Assembly: GCF_002216005.1 (NCBI RefSeq)
Contig: NZ_NIQC01000002.1
Coordinates: 62,001-126,000 of the forward strand
Source of the DNA: Natranaerobius trueperi
GTDB taxonomy: Bacteria; Bacillota; Natranaerobiia; Natranaerobiales; Natranaerobiaceae
DNA: 64,000 nucleotides
Reading direction: 5' to 3'
The notes under the pieces were generated by a model, which worked only from the letters and a program-made list of their open reading frames with translations, had not been told where the DNA came from and made no database searches. The position numbers and the translations under genes are program-made. Below are positions 48,748-57,681 of this stretch, in pieces. Numbering within the stretch: the stretch's first letter is position 1; every line of letters starts with the position of its first letter.

Positions 48748-49650
48748 CTAGTCTCCACTTTTATTATACGGCTTTCCGATAGCCTTTGGAGGTGTGGCTT
48801 TACCTATAAAACCAGCTAGAACTATTATAGTTACAACATAAGGGAAAGCTCTAAACAATTCATCTGGAATAAATGGAAGATCAACCCGCAGAGCTAACGC
48901 TTCAGAATAACCAAATAATAATGCTGCACCAAGTGCTCCAAATGGATTGTATTTACCAAAAATCATAGCTGCTAAAGCAATAAAGCCTCTACCAGCTGAC
49001 ATATCTCTTACAAATGCGCTTCCCGCACCAATAGACAAATGCGTTCCCGCCATACCGGCTAAGGCACCACTAATAACGACACAGATAAAACGCCATCTGT
49101 TAACATTTATACCTAAAGTGTCAGCTGCTTGTGGATGTTCACCTATAGAACGAATTCTAAGTCCCCAAGGTGTCTTATATAAGAAAATCCATACAAGTGG
49201 CACTAAAATTAAAGCAAAATAAGTTATAGGTCTAAAAGGGAAGAAATCCATTATCTGCCACGCAGGTAGCCTAGGGACTCTAGGAGATGTCCCTGCAGTA
49301 TTAAATAAAACTTGTAATAAAAAGACTGTAATACCTGTTGCGAAAATGTTAATGCCTGTTGCACTTATAATCTGATCAGCTTTAAATTTAACTGATACAA
49401 GCGCATGTATAGACGCTAATAACATACCGGCTAAAATTCCTAGAATTAATCCCATCCAAGGATTACTAGTTATACCACTACCATAAACAGCAGCGAATGC
49501 ACCAAAGAGCATCATACCCTCAAGTCCAATATTAATTACCCCAGATCGTTCTGAAATCAGACCACCTAATGCTCCTAATATTAGTGGGGTCGCAAACCTT
49601 AAAGTTGCAAATATCACCGAAAGGGAAAATAATTCTGCTAATATCTCCAT
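48748..49650 (-). CDS. Nucleoside ABC transporter permease (YufQ/NupQ-like)
   Basis: 300 residues, eight or so membrane segments. LGALGGLISERSGVINIGLEGMM begins the permease domain; IFGKYNPFGALGAALLFGY is the conserved cytoplasmic loop. It forms the pore with the preceding permease; the start overlaps that stop by one base (TAATG). Purine or other nucleoside import is inferred from the BMP-type binding protein. Confidence 0.87.
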   Translation of the reverse strand: MEILAELFSLSVIFATLRFATPLILGALGGLISERSGVINIGLEGMMLFGAFAAVYGSGITSNPWMGLILGILAGMLLASIHALVSVKFKADQIISATGINIFATGITVFLLQVLFNTAGTSPRVPRLPAWQIMDFFPFRPITYFALILVPLVWIFLYKTPWGLRIRSIGEHPQAADTLGINVNRWRFICVVISGALAGMAGTHLSIGAGSAFVRDMSAGRGFIALAAMIFGKYNPFGALGAALLFGYSEALALRVDLPFIPDELFRAFPYVVTIIVLAGFIGKATPPKAIGKPYNKSGD

Positions 49651-50825
49651 TATTTAGCCTCCCCTTTTGCTTTTCTTCTAACAAGAAATATTTTAAACAT
49701 TTGTAAACTAGCTATAAAGAAAATTACCAGAGCTTGTATAATAGTTACTATTTCTTGTGGTACACCTGCAAATTGCATGTGTAATCCACCTTGTGCAAGA
49801 GCTCCAAACAATAGTCCTCCTAATATTACACCTATTGGATGGTTTCTTCCTAATAATGCAACTGCTATACCTGTAAAACCATGTCCTGCATCCATGCCAG
49901 AAATAAAACTTCTATGAGTCCCCAAAGCTTCACTGGCACCTGCTAATCCTGCAACAGCACCACTTATAACCATAGCAAGAATAATGTTTTTAGCAACATT
50001 AACTCCACCGTATTCTGCTGCAGATGAATTAAAACCAACAGCTCTAATCTCATAACCAAGAGTTGTTTTCCACATAATATACCAGAGTATTACCGCAGCT
50101 ATTAATGCAAATATGAACCCTAAATGAAGATTAATCGCTGGGGCAGCAAATATATCTACGGGCGGAAAATGTTGTAGAATGGAATGTTCTCCCAACTGGT
50201 TAAAATTAAACAGTTCAGCAGTTTCTTGTACATAAGGTGTTGCTTGTCTACCACCATCTCTAAAATTATTAATACCATAATCAATAGCTACACTAATAGC
50301 AATATGATTCAGCATAATAGTTACGATAACTTCATGAACACCACGTTTTGCTTTTAGAAGTCCTGGAATACCAGCCCAAAGTCCCCCTGCTACCATTCCT
50401 GCTAATACACTTACCGGAAGGTGGATAATAGTTGGCAGGTCTGTAAAAACATACCCCACCATTGCTGCAGCAAATCCTCCTATTATTAACTGTCCTTCTG
50501 CTCCGATATTAAATAACCCAGCTCTAAAAGAAAAAGCTACAGCAAGTCCAGTCAATATTAATGGTGTTGAGCGCCATAGAGTATTAAGAAAATAATCGAA
50601 ACTCCCAAAAGAACCTTCAAATAACGCTTGGTACGCTGTTATCGGTGATTCACCAGCTATTAAAATAAATAAAGACCCAACTATCATTGCTGTAATAATA
50701 GATAACAAAGAAAAACCAAGTTCTTCAAGTGTAGATTTTACACCAGAGTTTCCACTTATCCACTCTTTAAATACACTAGTTATTTTTTTGAACTTCTGGT
50801 TGGAGTCTTTTTGTGGTTCGCTCAT
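49650..50825 (-). CDS. Nucleoside ABC transporter permease (YufP/NupP-like)
   Basis: 391 residues with a charged N-terminal region of about 40 residues and some ten membrane segments. FRAGLFNIGAEGQLIIGGFA and VALLGRNHPIGVILGGLLFG are family motifs. It overlaps the ATPase gene by 4 bp (ATGA). It pairs with the 48748-49650 permease. Confidence 0.88.
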   Translation of the reverse strand: MSEPQKDSNQKFKKITSVFKEWISGNSGVKSTLEELGFSLLSIITAMIVGSLFILIAGESPITAYQALFEGSFGSFDYFLNTLWRSTPLILTGLAVAFSFRAGLFNIGAEGQLIIGGFAAAMVGYVFTDLPTIIHLPVSVLAGMVAGGLWAGIPGLLKAKRGVHEVIVTIMLNHIAISVAIDYGINNFRDGGRQATPYVQETAELFNFNQLGEHSILQHFPPVDIFAAPAINLHLGFIFALIAAVILWYIMWKTTLGYEIRAVGFNSSAAEYGGVNVAKNIILAMVISGAVAGLAGASEALGTHRSFISGMDAGHGFTGIAVALLGRNHPIGVILGGLLFGALAQGGLHMQFAGVPQEIVTIIQALVIFFIASLQMFKIFLVRRKAKGEAK

Positions 50826-52555
50826 TTTGCATCCTCCTTATCTGGAGTAGATCCTGTCATTAGGGCACCGAGCTCAAATTCATCAACTTCATTTGAATTA
50901 ACTATCGCAACAATCTCTCCATCGTAAATTACAGCTATACGGTCACTTAATGACATCACTTCATTTAGATCAGCAGATACTACTAAAACCGCTTTTCCTG
51001 CATTACGTTGATTTACTATTTGTTGGTGTATAAATTCAATCGCTCCAATATCAACCCCTCGTGTAGGTTGAGAAGCAATTAATAATTCCGGCTCATGAGA
51101 GAATTCTCTAGCTATGATCACTTTCTGCTGGTTCCCACCAGAAAGTGAATCTGCTGTAACATGATAACCGGGTGTTCTTACATCATATTTATCAATCATA
51201 TCATCAGCGTAAGAATAGATTTTATCATAATTCATCCTCATATTTTTACTAAAAGGTTCTTTATGATGATAACCTAATATCATATTTTCAGCTAAATCAA
51301 AATCAAGCACAAGCCCTCGTTTTCTTCTATCTTCAGGTATATGACCGATTTTAAATTCTTTTATCTTTTTAGGTGATTCATTAGTTATATCTTTATTTTT
51401 AAAGTAGATCTTACCACCATCAACTTTTTGTAAGCCAGTGATCATTTCTATCACTTCGGATTGACCATTCCCCTCTACACCGGCAATTCCAACAATTTCA
51501 CCAGAGCGAACACTTAAAGAAACATCATTTACAACAGGGACTCCTCTGTGATCTTTCGTAGTTAAGTTTTCAAGTTTTAGTACTTCATCATTAGGTTTTG
51601 ATTCATTTTTTTCAACTCGGAGCAAAACATCTCTTCCTACCATCATTCTTGCAACATCTTCTTCAGTCACTGACTCAGTATCAACTGTTCCGACAGTTTG
51701 TCCTCTTCTTAAAACAGTTAATCTATCAGTAATTTCTCTAACCTCACCTAATTTATGAGTAATAAAAATAATGGTTTTTCCTTGATCTCTTAAAGCGTTA
51801 AATATATCAAAAAGTTCTACTACCTCTTGAGGGGTTAGCACTGCTGTAGGTTCATCAAAAATAAGCAGTTCTGCACCTCTATATAATATCTTTATTATTT
51901 CAACCCGTTGTTGCATTCCAACGGATGTGTTTTCAATTTTTTTATTTGGATCCACACGCAGACCATATTTATCCGATATTTCTTGAACTTCTTTTACAGC
52001 TAATTTTTTATTAATAAATATATTATTATTTAAGGGTTCATTTCCTAAAACGATATTTTCTGCCACAGTTAAAGGCTCAACTAACATGAAATGTTGATGA
52101 ACCATTCCGATACCCAATTTAATAGCTTTGATAGGATCTGCTAATCTAACTTTTTCTCCTTTATAGAAAATATCTCCCTCATCGGGGTCATATAATCCAT
52201 ATAAAATATTCATAAGTGTTGATTTACCAGCACCATTTTCTCCGACTAAAGCATGTATCTCTCCCTTGCGAATTTTTAAATTAACATTATCATTCGCTTT
52301 AACTCCAGGGAAAACTTTAGTAATATTTCTCATTTCTAAAAGTGTTGTTATCTTTTCAACAATTTCTTCTAAAGATTCATTTATAGAAAAACTAAACTCA
52401 CCATGCAAAAAATATTGAACTTTCATTTCATCAACTTTCCGTAAAAAATCATCTTTTGATACTAACTTTTTTCCAGACAGGAGATCTGCAACATCTTCTG
52501 ACTTTGCCCCTTCAGGAATTTTTATAGTTGTTTGGGAGGCTTGCTCTGTTGACAT
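50822..52555 (-). CDS. Nucleoside ABC transporter ATPase (YufO/NupO-like) with extra N-terminal domain
   Basis: 577 residues. From about 75 it is a double ATPase: LVGENGAGKSTLM (Walker A), SVGMQQRVEIIK and LIFDEPTAVLT in the first half, LSGGNQQKVIIAREF and the diverged LLIASQPTRGVDIGA in the second. Residues 1-74 are extra: TIKIPEGAKSEDVADLLSG and KKLVSKDDFLRKV resemble the small helical domain before MltG/YceG catalytic domains. AAGGGGG precedes the ATG, so the extension is translated. Confidence 0.88.
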   Translation of the reverse strand: MSTEQASQTTIKIPEGAKSEDVADLLSGKKLVSKDDFLRKVDEMKVQYFLHGEFSFSINESLEEIVEKITTLLEMRNITKVFPGVKANDNVNLKIRKGEIHALVGENGAGKSTLMNILYGLYDPDEGDIFYKGEKVRLADPIKAIKLGIGMVHQHFMLVEPLTVAENIVLGNEPLNNNIFINKKLAVKEVQEISDKYGLRVDPNKKIENTSVGMQQRVEIIKILYRGAELLIFDEPTAVLTPQEVVELFDIFNALRDQGKTIIFITHKLGEVREITDRLTVLRRGQTVGTVDTESVTEEDVARMMVGRDVLLRVEKNESKPNDEVLKLENLTTKDHRGVPVVNDVSLSVRSGEIVGIAGVEGNGQSEVIEMITGLQKVDGGKIYFKNKDITNESPKKIKEFKIGHIPEDRRKRGLVLDFDLAENMILGYHHKEPFSKNMRMNYDKIYSYADDMIDKYDVRTPGYHVTADSLSGGNQQKVIIAREFSHEPELLIASQPTRGVDIGAIEFIHQQIVNQRNAGKAVLVVSADLNEVMSLSDRIAVIYDGEIVAIVNSNEVDEFELGALMTGSTPDKEDAK

Positions 52556-52604
52556 TTGTTTTCCCCCTTTTTCAAGTTAAACATCAAAGTATTATTGTCT
52601 AGTA

Positions 52605-52634
52605 TAGAGGCGCTGTTTGCCAACAGCGCCTCTA
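52605..52634 (-). other. Strong intercistronic hairpin in the transporter operon
   Basis: TAGAGGCGCTGTT / AACAGCGCCTCTA, 13 bp with loop TGCC, GC-rich for the region, with no U-run after it on the minus strand. It probably protects or partly stops the mRNA of the binding protein relative to the ATPase. Confidence 0.6.
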
Positions 52635-52669
52635 CTAATAATTAGTACGAAATATTTGGCAATTTTTAA

Positions 52670-53800
52670 TTAATAGTCTGGTCGTTCATCTAGAAACATC
52701 CAGTCTTCTACTTCAATTTCTTCATCAATAATCTTTTGTTCAAGTTCTTCTATTCTTTCTTTATGAGGAGCAGTAATTTCTTTTTTCATTTCCTTGATTA
52801 CTTCTAGATCTTCTTCATCAATACTTTCGAGTTCTACAGCTTCTTCTTCTTCAACATCAATTTCTGTTAGACTACTTAGACTAACTCCATCATCTTCAAG
52901 GCCAAACTCTCTGTTTAGACCACCTTCATAAGTTCCATCAATAACTCTTTCAACTGTCTCATATACTGCATTATCTACCTGCTTTAACATACTAGTAATA
53001 ACATGACCTGGAGCAACCCAGTTTTGGTTAGAGTCTACACCAATTGCATAGATTCCACTTTCTTCAGCTGCTTCTATTACACCCATTCCTGAGCCACCTG
53101 CTGCATGATAGATTACGTCTGCACCTCGATCGATAAAGGATAGTGCAATTTCTCTACCTCTACCTGAGTCTTCAAAACTAGCAGCATAGTCACTAATAAT
53201 TTCAATATCTTCATCGATATATTGAGCTCCTTGAACAAAACCACCTTCAAATCTATGGATCAATCCAAAATCTTCTCCTCCGACATATCCAATAGTACCA
53301 CTTTCACTGACCTTAGCTGCTAAAGCACCTGCTAAAAAAGAACCTTCATGTTCTGCAAAATTTAATGATTCAACATTATCTGGAATATCTTCTCCAAAGT
53401 CTTCATCAACGTGACCAAATTTTATATCAGGATATTCTTGAGCAACAGTTTCTAGTGAATCAGCCATTTGAAATCCTACTCCAAATATCAGATCATACCC
53501 TCGCTCTGCAAATTGTCTAAGAGACTGTGCGTCTTCTGCTACGTCTTCTGGCTCAATATGGGTAAATTCAATATCAAAATCTTCTTCTGCCCACTCTAAA
53601 CCTCTATAAGCAGCATCATTAAAAGACTGGTCACCTAATCCACCAGTAGATAATACAATCCCTACTTGTAATGTCTCATCTTCTGGTTCTGTTGCTTCCT
53701 CTTCACCATTTTCATCTTCATCAGCCGGACCACACGCAACAACAGCAAAAGACAATAAAGTTACCATAAACAACGCCAATAATTTTTTAGGCAAAGCCAT
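52670..53800 (-). CDS. BmpA-family nucleoside-binding lipoprotein
   Basis: 376 residues. Lipoprotein signal ends VVACGP, then an acidic stretch. GIVLSTGGLGDQSFNDAAYRG is the BMP start motif; HVDEDFGEDIPDNVESLNF, YVGGEDFGLIHRFEGGF and SFIDRGADVIYHAAGGSG follow. It delivers nucleosides to the permeases. The C-terminal acidic coiled extension (about 310-376) is longer than usual. AAGGGGG precedes the ATG. Confidence 0.9.
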   Translation of the reverse strand: MALPKKLLALFMVTLLSFAVVACGPADEDENGEEEATEPEDETLQVGIVLSTGGLGDQSFNDAAYRGLEWAEEDFDIEFTHIEPEDVAEDAQSLRQFAERGYDLIFGVGFQMADSLETVAQEYPDIKFGHVDEDFGEDIPDNVESLNFAEHEGSFLAGALAAKVSESGTIGYVGGEDFGLIHRFEGGFVQGAQYIDEDIEIISDYAASFEDSGRGREIALSFIDRGADVIYHAAGGSGMGVIEAAEESGIYAIGVDSNQNWVAPGHVITSMLKQVDNAVYETVERVIDGTYEGGLNREFGLEDDGVSLSSLTEIDVEEEEAVELESIDEEDLEVIKEMKKEITAPHKERIEELEQKIIDEEIEVEDWMFLDERPDY

Positions 53801-53936
53801 TACCCCCTTTAGATAGTTAGCAAACTTTTAAAAATCTTTTTAAAACTGTCAATAAACCTATTTAATCACCTCCCTTGATAGTATGAGTTTTTTTAGTTTT
53901 TTTAAATATAGATTACATACTAACTAACTCTTAATG

Positions 53937-54899
53937 TTAGTTATCTAATTCAAGAACTTTTTGTGCTGCTTTTTCATCAGTTATAAGAACATTAGTAAAA
54001 CCACCTCGTAAAGCACCTAAAATCCCTGGAGCTCTTTCTTCTCCACCAGCTATACCAATTGAATACTCTTTATTTTTTAAACTTTTAATATCTATACCAA
54101 TAGTTCTCTCATCAAGGTCCTTATTAAAAATTTCTCCTTCTATGGTAAAATATCTTGAACAAATATCTCCTACAGCCCCTTGTTCTCTTAACTCTTGCAT
54201 TTGACTTTTTGTAAAATAACCCGCTTCAATAAGTACTGAATATTCATTTGGTAAGCCAATACTATATATAGCTATCTCTGCTTTATTACCTAACTCTAGT
54301 GTTTCCTTTATTTTTTCTTCTTGTAAAAAAACATTTTTCAGTTCAATACTGTTAACTATTGACGGTGCCGGCAAAAAACAAGGAGAACCATTTATCTTTT
54401 TTGCCAAGGTAATAATCGGATTAAATGTATCAACTTTGTTTGAAACTTTACTCACTCCACCTTTTAGTTGAACTACAACTGTGTCTTCTAAACTTTTTTC
54501 AGGGAAAACTTTTGTTAAATGATTCAAAGTAGACCCCCAAGGAATCCCTATAACCATACCATCCATTAATACATCAGATACGTAACTTGAAGCTACATTT
54601 GCAAGTTTTTCTTTAATTAGATCAGGTTTTTCAGCACTTAAAGGAACTACGATAGCTTGTCTTAGTGAAAATCTTTCACATAAATTTTTCTCTAATCTTG
54701 TATGAAGTTTTAATGGGTTTTTCACCTTAAATTCTACTAATCCTTGCTCTCTCGCTAATTTTAATAATCTTGATATTTGAGGTCTAGAAACACCTAGCTT
54801 TCGAGCAATTTCTTCTTGATTTTCATCACACTCATAATATAATCTCGCAGCTTGATAGGCTAAATGTAATTTATTTACGGTGTTATTGTCTTCTATCAT
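53937..54899 (-). CDS. SorC/DeoR-type sugar-phosphate-responsive regulator
   Basis: About 320 residues. An N-terminal helix-turn-helix (QEEIARKLGVSRPQISRLLK) is followed by the SorC sugar-binding domain (GIPWGSTLNHLTKVFP, VVQLKGGVS, GIAGGEERAPGILGAL). Bacillus DeoR of this family senses deoxyribose-5-phosphate. ATG at 54899 gives the usual N-terminus; 31 in-frame codons upstream are hydrophobic and probably untranslated. It sits between the aldolase and the transporter genes, and likely controls both. Confidence 0.85.
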   Translation of the reverse strand: MIEDNNTVNKLHLAYQAARLYYECDENQEEIARKLGVSRPQISRLLKLAREQGLVEFKVKNPLKLHTRLEKNLCERFSLRQAIVVPLSAEKPDLIKEKLANVASSYVSDVLMDGMVIGIPWGSTLNHLTKVFPEKSLEDTVVVQLKGGVSKVSNKVDTFNPIITLAKKINGSPCFLPAPSIVNSIELKNVFLQEEKIKETLELGNKAEIAIYSIGLPNEYSVLIEAGYFTKSQMQELREQGAVGDICSRYFTIEGEIFNKDLDERTIGIDIKSLKNKEYSIGIAGGEERAPGILGALRGGFTNVLITDEKAAQKVLELDN

Positions 54900-55034
54900 A
54901 GCCCACACCCTAACCTTATTTTTAATAAAACAATTTCTTCTCAATAGTATCAAATTGGTAATTATGTAAATGATAGTATACCAGTTTTTCATTTTATAAA
55001 TATAAGAAAAATTGTTATCATCTATTTAATTTTG

Positions 55035-55073
55035 TTCAATTGAATTATACCAAATAATATATAACAATTGAAT
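55035..55073 (-). promoter_or_regulatory. Candidate SorC operator and promoter
   Basis: CAATTGAA occurs twice, at 55037-55044 (within palindrome TTCAATTGAA) and 55065-55072, 28 bp apart, flanking a TATAAT-like -10 (55044-55049). Palindrome plus direct repeat is the pattern used by Bacillus DeoR, so an autoregulatory site is plausible. Confidence 0.42.
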
Positions 55074-55114
55074 CATTTTTCAGGTCATAGATATTTTTAT
55101 TAGAATTTACGAAC

Positions 55115-55762
55115 TTAAATAGGTTTTCCATAACTTTTTACATAAAAATCTCTCATTTTTTCAATCTCTTTTTTTGGTAGATGAATAGCACCACCAAATA
55201 ACTTTGCATAAACTGTAGCCATTGCTGATTTTTCAACAATTTGAGCTGCCTTTAAAGCCTCTTCTAATGTTCTACCACAAGATACTAATCCATGGTTAGC
55301 TAGTAGCACTGCCATTTTATCAGAGAGGGCAAACACTACGTTTTCACTCAACTTAACTGTTCCAGGATGTGCATAACTTGCAACTGAAACACTCCCCCCT
55401 ATAACTTGAACTAAATCTTCACATGCTGGTGGAATCTCAGTATGTGAAATAGCCATAGCTGTACTATAAGGGCTATGAGTATGGACTATTCCATTTATGT
55501 CTTTTCTATGTTTATATATACCTAAATGTAGTCTGTATTCTGAAGATGGCTTATTAGTACCACTTATAACATTACCACTCGCATCTAAAATCACCATATC
55601 TTCTACTTTCATTTTTTCATAATCCATACCAGAAGGGGTAATTGTAATATATTCACCTTTATCTGTTTTTACTCTAGCACTAACATTTCCCCATGTTCCT
55701 TGAATTAGCCCAAGTGAAGCCATTTTTTTACTTACTTCTAAAACCTTTTTACAGGTATTCAT
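55115..55762 (-). CDS. Class II sugar-phosphate aldolase (fuculose-1-P aldolase family)
   Basis: About 215 residues. GTWGNVSARV and TPSGMDYEKM bind phosphate; GIVHTHSPYSTAMA and ANHGLVSCG provide zinc His ligands. Family members cleave fuculose-, ribulose- or 5-deoxyribulose-1-phosphate to DHAP and an aldehyde. ATG at 55762 has AAAGGTG upstream and starts one base after the isomerase stop. With the MtnA-like gene it makes a DHAP-releasing pair. Confidence 0.87.
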   Translation of the reverse strand: MNTCKKVLEVSKKMASLGLIQGTWGNVSARVKTDKGEYITITPSGMDYEKMKVEDMVILDASGNVISGTNKPSSEYRLHLGIYKHRKDINGIVHTHSPYSTAMAISHTEIPPACEDLVQVIGGSVSVASYAHPGTVKLSENVVFALSDKMAVLLANHGLVSCGRTLEEALKAAQIVEKSAMATVYAKLFGGAIHLPKKEIEKMRDFYVKSYGKPI

Positions 55763-55763
55763 A

Positions 55764-56816
55764 TTAATCACCTTTCCTTCTAAACTCTCTGATACTATTT
55801 TTATCTGCACCTAATATCCCAACTTCCGTGATAATACCCGTTATATTTTTTGAAGGTGTCACATCAAAAGCAGGGTTATACACTTGAATGTTATCAGGCG
55901 CTACTCTAACCCCATTTATATTAGTAACTTCTTCATTTTTTCTTTCTTCAATTTGAATATCATCACCACAACTTATATCAAGATCAATAGTTGAAGTGGG
56001 TGCAACAACATAAAAAGGAATATCAAATTGTTTAGCTAAAACTGATAATCCGTATGTCCCTATTTTATTTGCTACATCTCCATTTGGAGCTATTCGATCA
56101 GCTCCAACTAAAATTAAATCAATGTAACCTTTTTTCATCAAAACTGCTGAAACAGAATCTGCTATAAGAGTAAAAGGAATCTGTTCTTTTTGAAGTTCCC
56201 AAGAAGTTAATTTAGTACCTTGAAGTCTTGGTCTAGTTTCATCTACATAAACTTTTATATCTTTACCAACATAATGAGCTTCCCTAACTACTCCTAAAGC
56301 TGTACCATAACCAGTAGTAGCAAGTGCTCCAGTATTACAATGTGTTAAAATTCTTGCTTTTTGTTTTACAACTTTGACTCCATACCTTGCCATTTGATAG
56401 TTGGTTTCTAAATCCTCATAGCAGATATTGTGAGCTTCATTTATTAATAAGGTATAAAGATTTTCAAGAGTGTCAATAGAATCAACATTTGATTTAAAAA
56501 CTTTTTCCATTCTACGCAATGCCCAAAAAAGGTTTACAGCAGTTGGTCGTGATTTAGCAAGATGTTTTATCGCATAATCCATATTTTTTATGAAATTTTG
56601 TTTATGATCGTCTTTGAATTCTTTACAAGCCAAGACTACTCCATAAGCAGCTACAGCACCAATTAAAGGCGCTCCTCGTGCTACCATTTCTTTAATAGCA
56701 TAGTAAGTGTCTTTAAATGAATTACATTCAAAATACTCTTCTTTTAATGGGATTTTTCTTTGATCCAGCAAAAATAGCCTTTCTTCTTCAAAAAAAATCG
56801 GTTTAATTGGATTCAT
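55764..56816 (-). CDS. MtnA-type sugar-1-phosphate isomerase
   Basis: About 350 residues. Catalytic Cys in THCNTGALATTGYGTALGV, then DETRPRLQGTKLT and VGADRIAPNGDVANKIGTY. Classic MtnA converts methylthioribose-1-P to the ribulose form; paralogues isomerise 5-deoxyribose-1-P. No methionine-salvage genes are nearby, so the 5-deoxyribose or a related substrate is favoured. ATG at 56816 follows GGAGGTGA. Confidence 0.86.
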   Translation of the reverse strand: MNPIKPIFFEEERLFLLDQRKIPLKEEYFECNSFKDTYYAIKEMVARGAPLIGAVAAYGVVLACKEFKDDHKQNFIKNMDYAIKHLAKSRPTAVNLFWALRRMEKVFKSNVDSIDTLENLYTLLINEAHNICYEDLETNYQMARYGVKVVKQKARILTHCNTGALATTGYGTALGVVREAHYVGKDIKVYVDETRPRLQGTKLTSWELQKEQIPFTLIADSVSAVLMKKGYIDLILVGADRIAPNGDVANKIGTYGLSVLAKQFDIPFYVVAPTSTIDLDISCGDDIQIEERKNEEVTNINGVRVAPDNIQVYNPAFDVTPSKNITGIITEVGILGADKNSIREFRRKGD

Positions 56817-56835
56817 ATTATCACCTCCCAAGTAA

Positions 56836-57681
56836 TTACGTTACATAAACACAAAACCCAGCATCTCTAAAGAGATCTTTTATCTGTTCTACTTTTTTTG
56901 TATCAGGTTCAACAACCTTATTATAAGGTTCTCTTACCCCATATTTTCTAAAAGGGATTAATCGTATCCGACACTTAGGCGCATTATCCCCTAAAAACAT
57001 TTTTATGCTATTTATTTCAAAATTATCATCATTGTACCCAGGTAAAATCAGAATTCGTATTTCCCAAAGTTTATTTTTATTATATAAATTATAAATACTA
57101 GCTAGCACTGTTTCATTTCTAACCCCTGTAATTTCTTTATGCTTAATTGAGCTAAAAGCTTTAAAGTCTAACATCACACCATCAATATAAGGTGTTATTT
57201 CGTCCCATATAGAAACGCTACCGTTTGAATCTAAAAACAAGGTTAAGTCTCTTAAAGAAGTATCATTATTCATCAGTTTCCTTAGTTTTATTATAAATTC
57301 TTTGTGTAAAGTGGCTTCACCTCCACTTAAAGTAACACCTGATATGAAAGGAGAGGCGGGTAATATAAACTCTTGTAAGACTTCTTCTGGAGTCATAAAT
57401 CTTGCTCTAGGATCAGAATTGAAGGGGCAAACACTTTCACAAGTGTCACACCCCATACATTTTTCTTTAGAGAAACCAGTATTTTGTAACGCCTCATTTT
57501 TACAGTTTTCTATACAAATACCACATTGTAGAAAACCTACACAATTACCCATAGTTTGTGGGTTGTGACAATTAATACATCTAAAATTACATCCCTGAAA
57601 AAAAATCACCAATCTATTTCCTGGGCCATCTATAGAACTAAAATTTATTGTACGATTAATTAAACCATGGATTTCTTTCAT
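56836..57681 (-). CDS. yjjW: YjjW-family glycyl radical enzyme activase (radical SAM)
   Basis: 281 residues. Radical-SAM CxxxCxxC in FQGCNFRCINCHNP, then an 8Fe ferredoxin-like insert (CGICIENCKNEAL, CMGCDTCESVCP), and VTLSGGEATLH for SAM binding. It makes the glycyl radical on its partner while releasing 5'-deoxyadenosine. The GGAGGA site lies inside the end of yjjI; the genes overlap 26 bp, marking the pair. Confidence 0.86.
   Translation of the reverse strand: MKEIHGLINRTINFSSIDGPGNRLVIFFQGCNFRCINCHNPQTMGNCVGFLQCGICIENCKNEALQNTGFSKEKCMGCDTCESVCPFNSDPRARFMTPEEVLQEFILPASPFISGVTLSGGEATLHKEFIIKLRKLMNNDTSLRDLTLFLDSNGSVSIWDEITPYIDGVMLDFKAFSSIKHKEITGVRNETVLASIYNLYNKNKLWEIRILILPGYNDDNFEINSIKMFLGDNAPKCRIRLIPFRKYGVREPYNKVVEPDTKKVEQIKDLFRDAGFCVYVT

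Noticed and set aside
54900-54992. N-terminal hydrophobic extension of the SorC regulator
   Set aside because: Family members start at the equivalent of residue 32; the extra codons overlap the presumed leader and have no ribosome site.
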